Numbered from the stretch's first letter, positions 31,473 to 44,324 are shown. The stretch is DNA of 64,000 nucleotides from Paralvinella palmiformis (GCA_025642065.1 JAODUP010000427.1:231501-295500), one strand, 5' to 3'. A program made the numbers and translations. Notes: generated by a model not told the origin, from the sequence alone.

Positions 31473-34434
31473 TGGTCAAAAGTTGCTATAGAACTCAGCT
31501 CATAATCATAGATAATGTCACTGAAATTTAAACTACCAGAACCCATTAATGTGAATGGAAACCTGGCCGAAAATTGGCGACTGTGGAGTCAGCGCTTCAC
31601 ACTGTGGCTCACGGCTACGGAAGCCAATGACAAACAAGACAACATCAAGATCGCCATGCTACTTGCGTCTATCGGACCAGAGGCATTAGAGGAAGACAAA
31701 ACCAACTATGACGTAGTCTTTCAAAAGTTTGAAGACCATTTTAAGGGGATGAAGCGTACCGTATTTTGTCGTTACAATTTCTCGACGCACTGACGGACCG
31801 AAATTCATCACTTTATAGATTACTTGACAGCGTTGCAACAGAAATATCATACATGAAAGATCCCTGAAGCAAAAACTGCTGGATACAACTGATTTAACTC
31901 CGAGTAAAACCAAAGATTTATGCCTAGCACATGGGGTAACTCAGAATGAGGTTCGTTCCATGGGAGCTGATGGCATAGAAGAGAGAGCCATACAACATGT
32001 CCATTATAACAGACGGCGACCTAACAAAAATAAAAAAAAATATCGCGCAACAGGCGGCGGTAAACCAGAAGCTGGTCATACTTCCAGTAAACATAATACA
32101 TCCAGAAGATGTGAATCATCACATAATAGAGGTCAGTGCCCTGCATATGGTGCCACTTGCTATAAATGTTCTGGTAAAAATCACTACTGTGTGTCAGTCA
32201 ACCAAACCAAGATGAACACATGAACTAGCTACCACTACCCCAGAAGATTAGGATTTCCTCGTGCATTCAATACGCATGATTGGTACAATGAGTAAGGACT
32301 CAGCATGGTATGTCAATGTTCATGTATGTGAATCTGACATCAAGTTCAAGGTAAACACTGGTGCTGAGACTAATACTGTTCCTATGAATGTCTGTAAGCG
32401 TATTGCCGGCAAGCCAACTCTGATGTGGTGTAATGTCGTGCTGAGCGTGTTCGGAGGAGGCACAGTACAGCAGGATAGTGTAGCACATGTACCGCTTCAG
32501 GCTGGAGATCAAAAGATAATCTCGGAGTTATCTGTAACCAATGGACACCCTACTCCAATACTAGGACTGAAAGCATGTCTTAAATTAGGAATTATACAAG
32601 CAGGTGATAATTACAATCCATCATTAATTGGGAGCATTGCTTTGTCTAGCAGTAATCCAATCACTATGTAGACCCTCATGAAGGAGTATGACGATGTGTT
32701 TACTGGATTGGGATGTTACCCTGGTGAATATCATATACAGTTAAAGCCAGATGCAACTAGACAGATTGATGCACAGCGCCAGGTAGCAACCTGTAACCTA
32801 TGCTTAACAGATACAGAGACGCGCTATGCTCAGATAAAGAAAGAACTACTTGTTATAGTGTTTGCGACTGATAAGTTCCATCACTATATATATGGTCAAG
32901 AGGTAGACGTACAAAGTGATCATAAACCTCTGGAGAATATTAGACATAAACCACTCCATAAGGCGTCACCTCGATTACAGATCATGTTGCTGAAATTACT
33001 GAGATACAAGCTCAATGTGCGATATGTAAAAGGATCCAGGATGTATATTGCCGATACACTATCACGCGCGTACATCACTGATAACAACCCCGATTCAATA
33101 GGGTCAGAATTGAGGATATACAGCATAACAGAGCGTTTTTCAGTAACTCCTGGAAAACTACAAGTACTGAAAACAGCATCTCATGAGGATGAGCATTTCA
33201 TAGATTTGAAACGCTACATAGCTCATGGGTGGCCAAAATATAGAAGTAATATTTCACCACAGCTATATGCATATTGGAATGTGCGTGACGAGATTCATTT
33301 AGAAGATGATCTTTTGTTTGTGGATGAACGCCTAATTGTTCCAGCGTCAATGAGGAATTAAATTCTGCAACAACTGCATGAGGGCCACTTCGGAATTGAG
33401 AGGTGTCGTTCCAGGGCTCCAGATCTTCTATATTGGCCCAACATGATGAAGGACATTAGTAATGTCGTTGCTAAATGTTCCATGTGTGCTAAGCTCAGGA
33501 GGGAAAACCAGAAGCAGCCCAGTATTTCACATGATGTTCCTGACCAACCATGGACAAAGTTGGCTGCTGATATTATGACGTTCGGTGGACATGATTATTT
33601 GGTGGTAGTAGACTACACATCCAAATATCCAGAAGTCGTTAGAACCAGCAAGACAGCAGAAGGTATTATAACAACACTGAAACCTATCCTAGCAAGACAC
33701 GGAATTCCACAGGAAATAGTGAGCGAAATGTGCCATTCAGCAGTCAAGTGATGATCAACTTCGCAGCTGAATGGGGATTTCGTTTAACAACCTCTAGTCC
33801 TACTTACGCACAATCGAATGGACAGAGTGAGCGTTTCGTCGGAATCATAAAACAAATAATGCGCAAAGCTCATGAGGATGGAGCTGATCAACATATTGCG
33901 TTACTACAATACCGGAACACGCCATTGTCTGGAAGTCAGTACTCCCCTACACAAATTCTAATGAGTCGGCGGTTCGGGGATAAATTGCCGTGTGCAGCAA
34001 GTGCACTAAATCCAACAGTTTTTCGAGATAGACCTAATCTGGCGAAACGTCAACAACACCAAAGGCATTTCTATGACAGGAGTGCAAAACAGCGACAGTC
34101 ACCTAAGGTTGGTGATAATGTGAGAATTCGTTTACACGACACATGAGATAAGGCAGTCGTCACAGGTAAAAGCGACACTCCAATGTCACTTATCGTCACC
34201 ACCGCAAATGAACAGAGATATCGTAGAAACGAGCGTGTAATCAACCCATCATTTCAACCTACATGCATTATGTCCCCTATCATGGATGGTGTATCCGGTG
34301 ATCATGATAACCATGACCAAGAAGTTCCACCTGATATCCAACCAGATAGTACTGCTGTTAATTGTAGACCTAAAGCTAACACACACAGTGCAAGACCAGA
34401 GCCAATGTCGGCAACCATGTTAGTTACACCTCCA

Positions 34435-34437
<3 letters not shown>

Positions 34438-34473
<36 letters not shown>
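34438..34473. repeat. (GA)n microsatellite
   Basis: Run of about 17 GA units near the 3' end of the gypsy internal region. Confidence 0.9.
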
Positions 34474-34477
<4 letters not shown>

Positions 34478-34899
34478 AATACACAGGCCCATTATTGGCA
34501 TAAGGACTATCAAATGAACGCTATTTTGGTTTGCCAGTAACTTAATGATGGATACTCGATATGAATACAAGATGGATATTTTAAAGTTACGTGATTATAC
34601 AGTTCAAGTTATTATACAGTATGTGTTTATGATCTATTATCATATTAATTACCTGTAACTATTGTAAAGATCTAAATATGGATTAAGTAGCTAGCTTTAG
34701 TTCTGAAGGAAGATCAGTTTATCTAAAGAAATGTTTAATAGTTAATGTTCAATCTATATTCACTTGAGTACAGTGTTGTGTTGTTTAGGAGTTTAAAAGT
34801 TAGAACAAACTAAATTGTGAATAGTTATACATATCAGTATTGGTTTATTAAAATTGTACTGTATAGATAACTCGCAGCAGCTATTTAGATAAGGGGGGA

Positions 34900-35156
34900 T
34901 GTCACGAAATGTTATAATCTCATATACATGTGGCGCCCCTAATGATTGTGTTTGTAACTGCAATAGATATATTATGGGCCAATCAGAAAGTAGTAATAAA
35001 GTGTGCTCGGACTAGTAATGTTGACATGTGGCCATTGATCTAAAAGAAAATTTTATATTTAGGTCAATTCATGTGGCGTTGTTAACATGGTTAAGTAATT
35101 GAGATAGATTGAACTCGGGCCAAATGCAATTTACATGATCAGTGAAGATCATGACA
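34900..35156 (+). repeat. 3' LTR of Ty3/gypsy element
   Basis: 257 bp, TGTCA...TGACA ends. It differs from the 5' LTR by about seven substitutions, one 1 bp indel and the 95 bp segment. Followed by GACCT. Confidence 0.9.
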
Positions 35157-35987
35157 GACCTGTTCATTGGCCTATTTTCCAGGAAAATTACTGGATGAAG
35201 TGTTTCTGTGCGAATAGTAAATTGTGTATACGACATATTTGTAACATTAAACCTGTACCATCAATGTGAGGAAGGATGTCAGAAGGTGAGTTATAACGGA
35301 TGTGATCGAAAATACGTTATACATGGCGGATATCATAATCTCATATTTTCTGAACAAATTGTAGAATACAGTAGTTAAAATACTTTTCTGTGCTTTATGT
35401 AACACTGCATTACGCTTAAAAGGCCATATTTTATGTTATATTAATTGACATAACTGATCGAACATTGAACACTTATCATCTGTATGAACTATTCAAAGCA
35501 TAATTATGTAACCTAGACTCAGTTCAGGCTGAGAAATGACAATGGCCTAACGAATAGAAGTAAATATTTGCCATAATAAAAATAAACCCAATATTCAATT
35601 CTATTTCCTTCATATTCAGGTCATGATATCATAGGACCGGAAGTATTCAAGACGTATAACGATGGCTATATAGGCCGTGCTATGACGTAAGCAGATACCA
35701 ACATCGTACAGAATTGGTACATTGGTATAGCAACAATATCTGGATATGACCTTGATGTAACGTTGAGTGTTTTCCCTAGAGGACATGGATTGTATAGCGG
35801 AGAATACGAGGTCAATGTCGTAGCTTTTTGGGTTCAAATACCTTGGGGTAATGGCGTATATTACGACTCTTATTATTATGTCCACGAGGATTATCGTGGC
35901 AAGGGGGTTTGGCACGCGGCTGAGCTACCAAGTGACTTATGGCCACGTAATTAAAGCTGATTGCTAAATCTGGATTCACGCAGTCGA

Positions 35988-36050
35988 TGATGATGATGAT
36001 TGATGTTTTGCAGCCACTGTTGGGTACTTGGTAGGCTAAATGGGCCGTTG
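35988..36050 (-). mobile_element. SINE family 3, 3'-tail-only insertion with 10 bp target duplication
   Basis: The minus strand reads CGGCCCATTTAGCCTACC ... GCTGCAAAACATCAATC and (ATC)n, matching the 3' third of the SINE at 16,965-17,150. Flanked by perfect ACGCAGTCGA repeats (35,978-35,987 and 36,051-36,060) inside exon 2 of copy B. Confidence 0.85.
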
Positions 36051-36261
36051 ACGCAGTCGAAGATATTGTGGTGTTGCTAAAGACTTTGGTGTGATATATA
36101 ATAACATTATTGACGATGCAATCACTCATTTATTAGTTTTCATCTATTTTAATTCTTAATTCTTAATTACGTATCTATAAATAGACAACCATCATAATTA
36201 TATGGAAAACTACCTATATGCTTACTTCTATTGCTGCTACTACTACAAATACTACTACTAC

Positions 36262-36335
36262 TAATAATAATGATATTATTATTATTAAAATAGCACCATT
36301 ATTAGCAGGGATCTTTCGATCGCTCTGTTAAGTAA
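36262..36335 (-). mobile_element. L2-type LINE 3'-end scrap
   Basis: The minus strand reads CCCTGCTAATAATGGTGCTATTTT and (ATT)n, similar to the L2 tails at 18,549 and 54,700. Lies in the intron between exons 2 and 3 of copy B. Confidence 0.55.
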
Positions 36336-37077
36336 TGTCCTAAATACGATTATTCTATTTCTATTTTTTTCATTACATTGTTATATATTTTTTATATTGA
36401 TCAAAGCCATATTATCCTTTCTTACTACCATTTACAGGCCAGCAGTATCCCATTCGATGAGTTAATTTCCTTCGACAACAAAATTTCGTGTCAGAAGACA
36501 ACCCCGGAAAGAAAGAAGTTTCTGGGAGAATGGATTAACATTCCCGACTGTGCCCATTTTGTGGCATTGGATGACCGTGGTCGGATAGTGGGATTTGGAC
36601 AGCGTCGTCCAGCGATTCAAGCAAAATGTCACCTGATAGGAACATTGTCTGTTAACGACACAAACACAACCCTGCCCATACTGCAACTACAACGTCACTG
36701 TCAGTATATCACTAGAAAGAAATTGCAATTGATATCTGGTAAAGTGTTGGTATGCACCATATCCTTGCACGTATCCCCAAAACTAAGCAATTACTATTAC
36801 CGCAAAGATTGATATTATGCTTTAGAAATTTAGACAAATTCAATTATATAAGATTTATATTTACTTCCAGATCGCTAAACGAAAAGGTATGGAAGCCATT
36901 GAGAGCAGAGGATTCGAAAGGTCGTTTGACGTCAGACGAATGTACGCCAATGGAAATCCCGAGGAGTTCAAGCCTACAGTGTATGCATTGACTAATATAG
37001 ATACATGCGGGGATTTTAAATGTAGAAAAGTTGTACACACTATTTATGATATTATTGAACATGGTGCTTTTTTGTAA

Positions 37078-37403
37078 CAAACACAAATAAAAAAATAATA
37101 GTAATAACAATAAGCGCTTAAAAGACTCTCATTAACGTCGCGAGCGCGAATTTTAATGGTCTGTGATCTACTTCTTCCTCGCTGGAAATATTTAAAATAA
37201 ATTTAGAATTTTTAACAGATGGGATATTCGGGATATGAAACCTTTGTTAGCCTCGGTGGAGTCGCATATGAGAAATATCACATGGACACTAATCGCTAAA
37301 GAAATGGAACGATCAGTCCTGAAATCGACTACCGGACTATCTATTCACAAAAGCAACAGTGACATTCGATTGAATGATTCCAGCGTCGTACACTACTGAA
37401 TGT
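37078..37403. other. 3' flank of copy B
   Basis: No gene or repeat recognised between the copy B stop and the MITE. Confidence 0.45.
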
Positions 37404-37414
37404 GCAACGGGAAG

Positions 37415-37765
37415 ACCTGGGGCAGTTACATTTTGTATCTAGATACTGTTTTCAGCGTAACTGACATGTATCTAGATACATTTGTCAATTTTTCAAGCGT
37501 AACTGTAACCTATCTAGAGACACTGCAAAGGTATCTGAATTTAAGATACATTTGAGATACATGATTATTTTAAATATTCATATATGTAATTGCATATTTT
37601 AACACTAATCAAGATTGTCATAAATACTGTATAACCTTTCACACACAAATATACACCCAGTTATAACATACACCGCACAGAAAATGTAACTGTAAATCTA
37701 TCTAGATACATTTTCAATGTAACTGTAGCTTATCTAGATACGTTTGAAATGTATCCGCCCCAGGT
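37415..37765. mobile_element. MITE candidate with CCTGGGGC terminal inverted repeats
   Basis: Starts ACCTGGGGCAGTTACATTTT and ends with the inverted form (…GTATCCGCCCCAGGT). The termini agree over about 9 bp perfectly and about 30 bp with mismatches. Several internal TATCTAGATAC palindromes form a subterminal array. Near-perfect direct repeats GCAACGGGAA at 37,404-37,413 and 37,769-37,778 flank it, offset by 1-3 bp from the termini. No coding capacity; likely mobilised by an unknown DNA transposase. Confidence 0.7.
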
Positions 37766-38314
37766 GTGGCAACGGGAATGCAATTAGGTACACAAAGTTA
37801 ATACATTGTTAAGCTGCATGGCTACAACCATATATCTTAGCCTTCAATATATCATATATATGCGTTGAACAATATCTTTGAAACAGATTATATTTCCAGT
37901 TGTGCGGACATGGATCATTGCTTTCAGGAAATGTTGCAAACATCTTTAGGCACTCTATTTCAAAGTGGGATAAATCTGCTTGCATTCCTCATTTCTGAAT
38001 ATTCTGATTGATTGGCATTTAACAAACATTTATAAATGTATCTATGGTTTGAGAAATATCGCCTATCTTTGGATAATTAGGATATCAAAATAAATAAAAT
38101 GATGATTATGTATCACATCTCGTTGTAACCGGAGACTTCTGACCATAATGATAACTTCACTGACATTAACAGAAAACACAAGCTACAGTTGAATATTAAT
38201 TCTGCTCCGTCTGCCTTCAAAGATTGAATAAGATCTTTGCATATCTATATTTTTACTTGTTTGTTTACCGTATCAGCTACGAAGCCATGTCATTCATGAT
38301 TTTCATATTAAACC

Positions 38315-38324
38315 CCATTCTGCA

Positions 38325-38352
<28 letters not shown>
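38315..38352. repeat. (AT)n microsatellite
   Basis: AT dinucleotide run. Confidence 0.85.
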
Positions 38353-38355
<3 letters not shown>

Positions 38356-38689
38356 GATTCATTAAGCTACTACTAATTTTAGTCACCGATAGCCGAAAAT
38401 TTCAGTTTCATAATATCGTTTAATTTTCATATATTTGGATTCGTGTAATATCAACTGGGATCAATCCTATTATATATATATTCAAAATTCAACTCGATGA
38501 CATTTTAATGTGTTGACAAGTACGTGGTGTAAATACGTAATTATGAAATCGTATCGAAGTGAAATATTGAAGATGACGTTGATTCATTGTGAAAATTAAA
38601 AGCTTTATTCATTTTCCAGAAAACTATTTTATCATCGGAGTAATATCAATTAATTTGATGAAAACTGTACAAATGGGACTAAAAACGAT

Positions 38690-39090
38690 CTACAGGATAT
38701 GCCACAAAGGCATGGGTCACAATTTATTCTTGTGTCGACAAATCTTTAAACATTAGCTGCTCTTAATATTTCAGTAGACAGTTCGGCAATCTGATGAGAT
38801 ATGTTTATTTATAGTAATAGATTTGTCAGAAATCGATCATATATAATTAATTAACGTATTAACGACAATGCAAGATTCACCAATGTGTAAAGCTGGTATT
38901 TTTTAGAGATTGAACATAACGTGGTGGATCAAAGCAAATGTGATCTGGTTTATCATAACTCAATTTTAGAAGATTCTGAGTCATCCATATCCCAGTATCA
39001 GCAATGCAATGTTCCTTATTATCTAATGAAGAGGTAACATTAGTAAAATGATCTTGATTAGCCCCTGTTAGTAAGGACACTTATTGGATC
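38690..39090 (-). mobile_element. L2-type LINE fragment
   Basis: The minus strand reads KEHCIADTGIWMTQNLLKLS, closely matching the ECHIAD-like block of the LINE in gene A intron 1 (LEHCIADIRLWMTQNF). Further RT C-terminal similarity lies at 38,690-38,810. Diverged and broken. Confidence 0.7.
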
Positions 39091-39987
39091 TACATTATCA
39101 TCATCACACACTAACAAACCCTAGCAGATATTCAGTCAGTATACGTCCTTGTAAACTCCACAACAACTGAATATCTTTTACATAATTAAAGTCACCTGCC
39201 GAATATGTGACGTTCGTTTCAATGAAACAGTCAAATGAAACAGCCTTAAAATTGAGTTTCATTTTTTAAATAAATTCAATAATTGCCTTCTAGAAAGCGT
39301 TTCAATTAGATGTAATTGTATTTCAAGAAACCTTTTTGAAACTGGATATTTTGTACATCAATATATTTTAAAAGTTCAATAAGTACATTTTAGCGGCACA
39401 GATTTAAGATGACATTAAACCTGACCTTGATCTATGACACTAGTCCGTCTCTTTTACGATGATTATGGTCTACACGAGTTGTGTACTCGTAAATTTTCTT
39501 TATCAGTAATTCTGTTTTATGCAGTTTAAGTGTTAGGTCTGGCTTCACAAATCTCCAGATGGTAGATGAATGTTCAAAGAGCATTTATCTACAGCTGGAA
39601 GTGAAGTTTTAACTTTTCTTACTTTGCAGTTAATCAGTTTTATTCTATAAAATGTTGGTAAGTTGCTATCGGCAGTCAGCCGTGACTGCTTCTAATACCC
39701 GTGCAGAGCCAAGGCGTGAAACTCAGCCGGCGCCCAGGTGTGAAGGGATGGCCACTGTTTCGTCAACTTGACGTACGCGCCGTCGCACAAGATGGGTACC
39801 CGGGCTGGCAGAAAGTTAATTAGGCATATTAAATTAAATTAACAAATGCCATTTGGAATTTGTTATGTTATTGATAAATTTGGATAAATTTGGAATTGAA
39901 GTTTACTACAAAAAATTCAATTACCACATTAATTTACCATTTAATTTTTTCATTCAGAAATATTCCTTCCGTGACAATCCTACTTGG

Positions 39988-40021
39988 AATATAAACTACT
40001 CGAACTAGGTATTCCAAGTAG
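39988..40021. repeat. Perfect 13 bp hairpin
   Basis: CCTACTTGGAATA pairs with TATTCCAAGTAGG across a short spacer. It lies within a roughly 330 bp AT-rich block (39,820-40,150) rich in GGAATTGA words. Possibly the centre of a MITE; ends not defined. Confidence 0.55.
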
Positions 40022-40470
40022 GTAACAGGAGTACCTACTCATGGTAAAAAGTATACGTAAAAAGAGTAGGTAAAAATGAAATTAGAATTGATAAATTTGA
40101 TGTGGAATTGACCAAATAGAATTGAGTGGAATTGACAAAATGGAATTGACCCCATGTCTGTCTGCTACTCTGATTCCATTAATCCATCTTATAGCTTTCA
40201 TATAAAATATTAAACAGCCAAGCTTGTATTTTGTCACATGATCCTCCAAGGACGTCTGTTATGGTTACTGAATAAAATATATCTCCAAATTATTCCTGTT
40301 ATTACTGAATTGGAAATAAATATGAGAGACCAACATAAAATTATTATTTTACATTCATGTTTGTAATATATAAATATATTAATTCTGATATAATGATAAT
40401 CCACAACTAGTTTAAATAGATTAAAAGTGAAGGTTAAAAAAATTTAAATCACAAAATATAGAGTGAATAA

Positions 40471-40582
40471 AAAGGTTTATGACAGTTTACGATGGTTTTG
40501 GACGTCATAAAGGTATTTACGACAGGTTTACGACGGGTTTAACACTGTCATGTCACAAACAGGTGTATGACTGTCATAAACC
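40471..40582. repeat. 13 bp inverted repeat flanking degenerate GTTTACGAC repeats
   Basis: GGTTTATGACAGT and ACTGTCATAAACC are perfect inverted copies about 80 bp apart. The interval repeats GTTTACGA(C/T)GG-type words. Immediately upstream of the plus-strand LINE. Confidence 0.5.
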
Positions 40583-40629
40583 CAACACTGCAATAAACCT
40601 GGTGTAAATACCAGGAATCTTATTTTTCT

Positions 40630-43600
40630 AACTGGCAATGAGCCGGCGAAATCTTTGTTTAATGTTAATTCATTTGTTAATACGTCGTCTTCCGATTCTA
40701 AATCTATTAAAGTTACTGTGCGCCCTCGTGGTAAACATATGCTAGGGTTTTACTAAGGAGTATTAATTTTCAAAACTTGCACGTGATTGACTCTTTACAT
40801 GATGATCAGAAGGTTGAAGTCCCATTAACGGTATGTTGTCTGAATGTTCAATCCTTGAGGAATAAAGCCATTTCTGTGGCTGATTATGTTGTATCACAAG
40901 GTTTTGATGTATTAGCACTTACTGAAACGTGGCCGGGAACTGACACTGATCAGCTCACCATAAATGAGTTGGATCCTGGAGGTTATGAGTTTAATCTTAT
41001 TCCTCGTAAAAGTGGCAGACGCGGTGATGGTATTGGCATACTCTACAAATCGGGACTGACTGTCACGGTGAGTAAGTCGGAGACAACGGAGATGTACACT
41101 CATTTTGAAAATATCGACTGTATCATAAATATAGGTAAGGTTACAGTTAAATTTTGTATTATATATTGTCCACCTCCTTCTAAACAAAATGGCTTTAGAA
41201 ATTCAATTTTCTTTGACGAATGGTCTAAATACTTAAATAGCATAGCCATTATCCTACATTATGTCATAACAACTGGTGATTTAAACTTCCATGTTGACAT
41301 TAAGTCTAATGTTGAAGTTCGTACGGTTTTCAGTACTTTGGATTCACGTGGATTGACTCAACATGTCAACAAGTGCAACTACAAAGGAGGCCACACACTA
41401 GATTTGGCCATCTCTAGAGAATCGAGTCCCATCATAGTATGGACTCCTGTATTTGACCCTTGTCTCAGTAGTAACAAAGGTAAATCTTTCGGCGATCATC
41501 TGGCTGTACAGTTCATTATTAATATGGATCAGCCTGATTGCATACAAAGAAAGATCAGATAATATCGTGGCATAAATATTAAAGAATTTATTGAGGATCT
41601 ACAGTCGTCTCAACATCTAAGTAATTGTGAGGGATCAGTAGAAGCCTATAACAAAGGTGTCCAGAGTATCATAAATCACCATGCTCCTTTGTGTTCAAAA
41701 ATCATCACGTTGAGACCAGAAACTCCTTGGTACTCTGATAAACTCAGATCTGCTAAGAAAATTCGGAGGAAAGCAGAGAACCTGGCGCCGAACTTCCTTA
41801 ATGGTGCACTTTGAAATATACAGGGATCTCAGTAGAAATATGAACACACTACTCTTCGTGGAGAAGAAGTGTTTTTATTCCACAAAGATAGAGGAATGTG
41901 GAAAAGATCAAAAGAAACTCTTCAAATTAACTAAGAACTTGATGGAAAGTAACTCAAATGTAAATCTTCCTCATTTCACCTCTGCTGAACTCTTGGCGGA
42001 CAACTCCAGCAGTTATTTCATGAGGAAAGCAACAATCATCAGATCATTTCTGATACCCCAAATACTACCGGCGATATTTCCATGAATGCAGATATTATGT
42101 TTAATGGAAATATGCTCTAATTGTTTCGACCGACTTCTGAGGTTGAGGTCAAGGAGATAATAATCAAGTCTCCGAACAAGTCATGTGACTTGGATCCACT
42201 GTCCACTTGTTTTTTTTAAAGAAATGTGTGGTTAAACTTCTACCGCTGTTAACAGCCGTTGTCAAACGGTCAATGGATGAATCAGTGATATTGTTGTGTT
42301 TGAAACGAGCCACCATAACCCCGCTGCTTAAGAGATATGGGTTGGATAAGGAAGAGATGAAGAATTATCGTCCTATTTCTAACCTTCCTTTCATCCCTAA
42401 ATTAATTGAAAAGGTAGCAGCAAGGCGTATAGAAGAACACTTAGAGCACAATGATCTTAATGACATTTACCAGTCTGTTTATCGTAGAGGTCATTCAACA
42501 GAAACTTCTCTTTTGAAAGTGCACAGTGACATTGCTGAGGCTCTTGATGAATGATCTATGACTGCATTAGTTATGCTTGATTTATCCGCAGCTTTCGACG
42601 TAATCGATCAAGGGAAAAGCTTTAACTTGGGTAAAGTCGTACCTTGCCGACAGAACTCAGCGTGTTTCAGTGGCCAATAAAACATCGCCAGATGTAGGTC
42701 TTCATTTTGGTGTACCACAGGGATCCGTTTTAGGACCAACGAATTACTGTATGTATACCAAACCAGTTGGTGAAATTATTAAACGGTATAATATTAAATA
42801 TCATTGTTATGCCGATGATACACAAGTGTACATAACTTTGAAGTCATGTGATAAATGGGATATTTCATCTTCAATTGATGATTGCAGACATAAGTACTTG
42901 AATGAACAGCAACATGCTGAAATTGAATAAGGACAAGACAGAATTCATTGTTTTCTCATCCAAGCAACATGTAAAGAATCCAGTAATATAAATTCTTCCA
43001 TGTCTGTAAGAAATCTAGGGCTTATATTAGATAATTCTCTAAGAATGGAGAAGCAGGTGAATTCTATACGCAAGTCCTGTTGTTATCAAATAAGAAATAT
43101 AGAACTTATTCGTAAGAACATTAATGATGAGACATGCAAGCCCTTATTATTTCTCGACTGGACTATGGCAATGCATTACTATACAATATCCCCCTCTCTC
43201 TGACTAACCACCTACAGCGAGTGGAACTGTGCTGCACGTCTGGTGACACACACTCGCAAAAGGGAACATATAACACCAGTTTTGTCCCAGCTACACTGGC
43301 TTCCTGTACGTTTCAGATCATTGTACAATATCCTGTTTCTTACGTGCAAAGTACTGAATGGAACAGCACCAGTGTATTCAAGCGATCTGATCGAAAAATA
43401 TAGACCAGTGAGAATGCTCCGATCGGAGTCCTATTCAATTTTGAGGGTACCAAGAAGCCATACAGCAATGTACGGAGATCCTTCCGAGCGTCAGCTCCCA
43501 GGCTGTGGAGCGAGTTGCCAAACAACATAAAACTCGCAGTAAGTAGAGACATATTTTTTAAGGTTCTTAAAACTCATTTATTTAAATTGGCGTATTTATA

Positions 43601-43800
43601 ATATTAAACCAGTTCATTATGTATGAAATGTATCTGATCTATATGCTCAGAATATGTTTTAATTGTGTTTTAAATGTTATTATGTATGAAATGTATCTGA
43701 TCTATCTGCTCAGAATATGTTTTGTGTTTTAAATGTTAAGCGCCTTAGAGCAATTTCGGTTGAATAAAGCACTATATAAAATACTACTATTATTATTATC
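40630..43800 (+). mobile_element. CR1/L2-type LINE, near full length, decayed
   Basis: The plus strand first shows KVTVRPRGKHMLGFY (about 40,700-40,755). The endonuclease (40,777-41,562) has LNVQSLRNKA, LALTETWPG, TTGDLNFH and GGHTLDLAISR. A linker carrying CSKI...PWYSDKL precedes the reverse transcriptase, which has NYRPISNLPFIPKLIEKV (about 42,363), GVPQGSVLGPTN (about 42,710) and the catalytic YHCYADDTQVY (about 42,800). The C-terminal region runs to about 43,550. The 3' end contains AAGCGCCTTAGAGCAATTT, an AAAGCACTATATAAAA hairpin arm and (ATT)n near 43,800. Frame changes at about 41,562, 41,800, 42,085, 42,554 and 42,930 inactivate it. Same orientation of parts as the LINE in gene A intron 1 but a different subfamily. 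Confidence 0.85.
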
Positions 43801-44324
43801 GTTATGTGGCCACAGTTAAATAATATTACAATAGGTTCTACTGCGTTAATTTTTGGATCAAACCTAAAGCCGGATGATGATAATTATTTTATAGCATCAA
43901 CTGTAGCCAGATCCTTCGCTGATGTTCCACACGACCAAGAATATCCAAGCCTTAGTGTGAACTCAAGAAAAAGCTCGATTATCTTCACCATGATATCTGA
44001 ATAGATTTTTTTGTTGGTACGATGTATTTTGAGGCTAGTTTGTATCTGGTCTGGTTACAAGTTAAGCTTTTAAAGATTACTGTCAAAATGAAAACTATAA
44101 TACAATTACGTGACAGGACAGTAGTACAGCGTGCACAAACCAGTCACCAACACCTAACACTCAGTCAAGTCTATTACTTACAGATATTTATTATTTTACT
44201 ATAAAGTTTCAATCATGCAGTTCAGAAACGCAGCACAATCAAGTGAACAATTTAACGAACACCTTTCTCTTTGTTAACAAAGTGTAAACTTGTGCTTTTC
44301 TTAGAAAGAGAAACCGATTTGCGT

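Larger units (their letters stand above)
31311..35156 (+). mobile_element. Ty3/gypsy LTR retrotransposon, internally deleted
   Basis: Bounded by LTRs and a perfect 5 bp target duplication GACCT (31,306-31,310 and 35,157-35,161). The gag-like frame starts at 31,515; a zinc-knuckle stretch with CYKCSGKNHYC lies near 32,160-32,190. The aspartic protease region near 32,355 reads NTGAET where the family has a catalytic Asp, so the active-site residue is changed. From about 32,785 the sequence jumps from the start of RT into RNase H (TRYAQIKKELL), so the RT catalytic core is missing. The integrase zinc-binding and core (33,443-34,146) is split by a break near 33,730. The Glu block SNGQSERF is kept. 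A purine tract AAGGGGGGA (34,891-34,899) precedes the 3' LTR. Not autonomous. Confidence 0.9.
35276..37077 (+). pseudogene. Acetyltransferase copy B, decayed
   Basis: Same four-exon plan as copy A: 35276-35285 (MSE plus one base, then GTGAGT), 35620-about 36118, 36438-36738, 36871-37077. Breaks: TAA at 35,688-35,690 replaces a TCA codon of A. Extra G at about 35,903 shifts the GNAT pyrophosphate-loop codons. Part of exon 2 (equivalent to residues about 115-146 of A) is deleted and a 63 bp SINE tail is inserted (35,988-36,050). The exon 2 donor GT is now GC without a good context. Exons 3 and 4 are still largely open (GFGQRRPAIQ kept) and read a C-terminus longer than A, ending near HGAFL. Function as a full enzyme is lost. 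Whether exons 3-4 are still transcribed cannot be judged. Confidence 0.85.

Noticed and set aside
43804..44004. 66-codon open frame after the plus-strand LINE
   Set aside because: No motif and no splice signals. Treated as chance.
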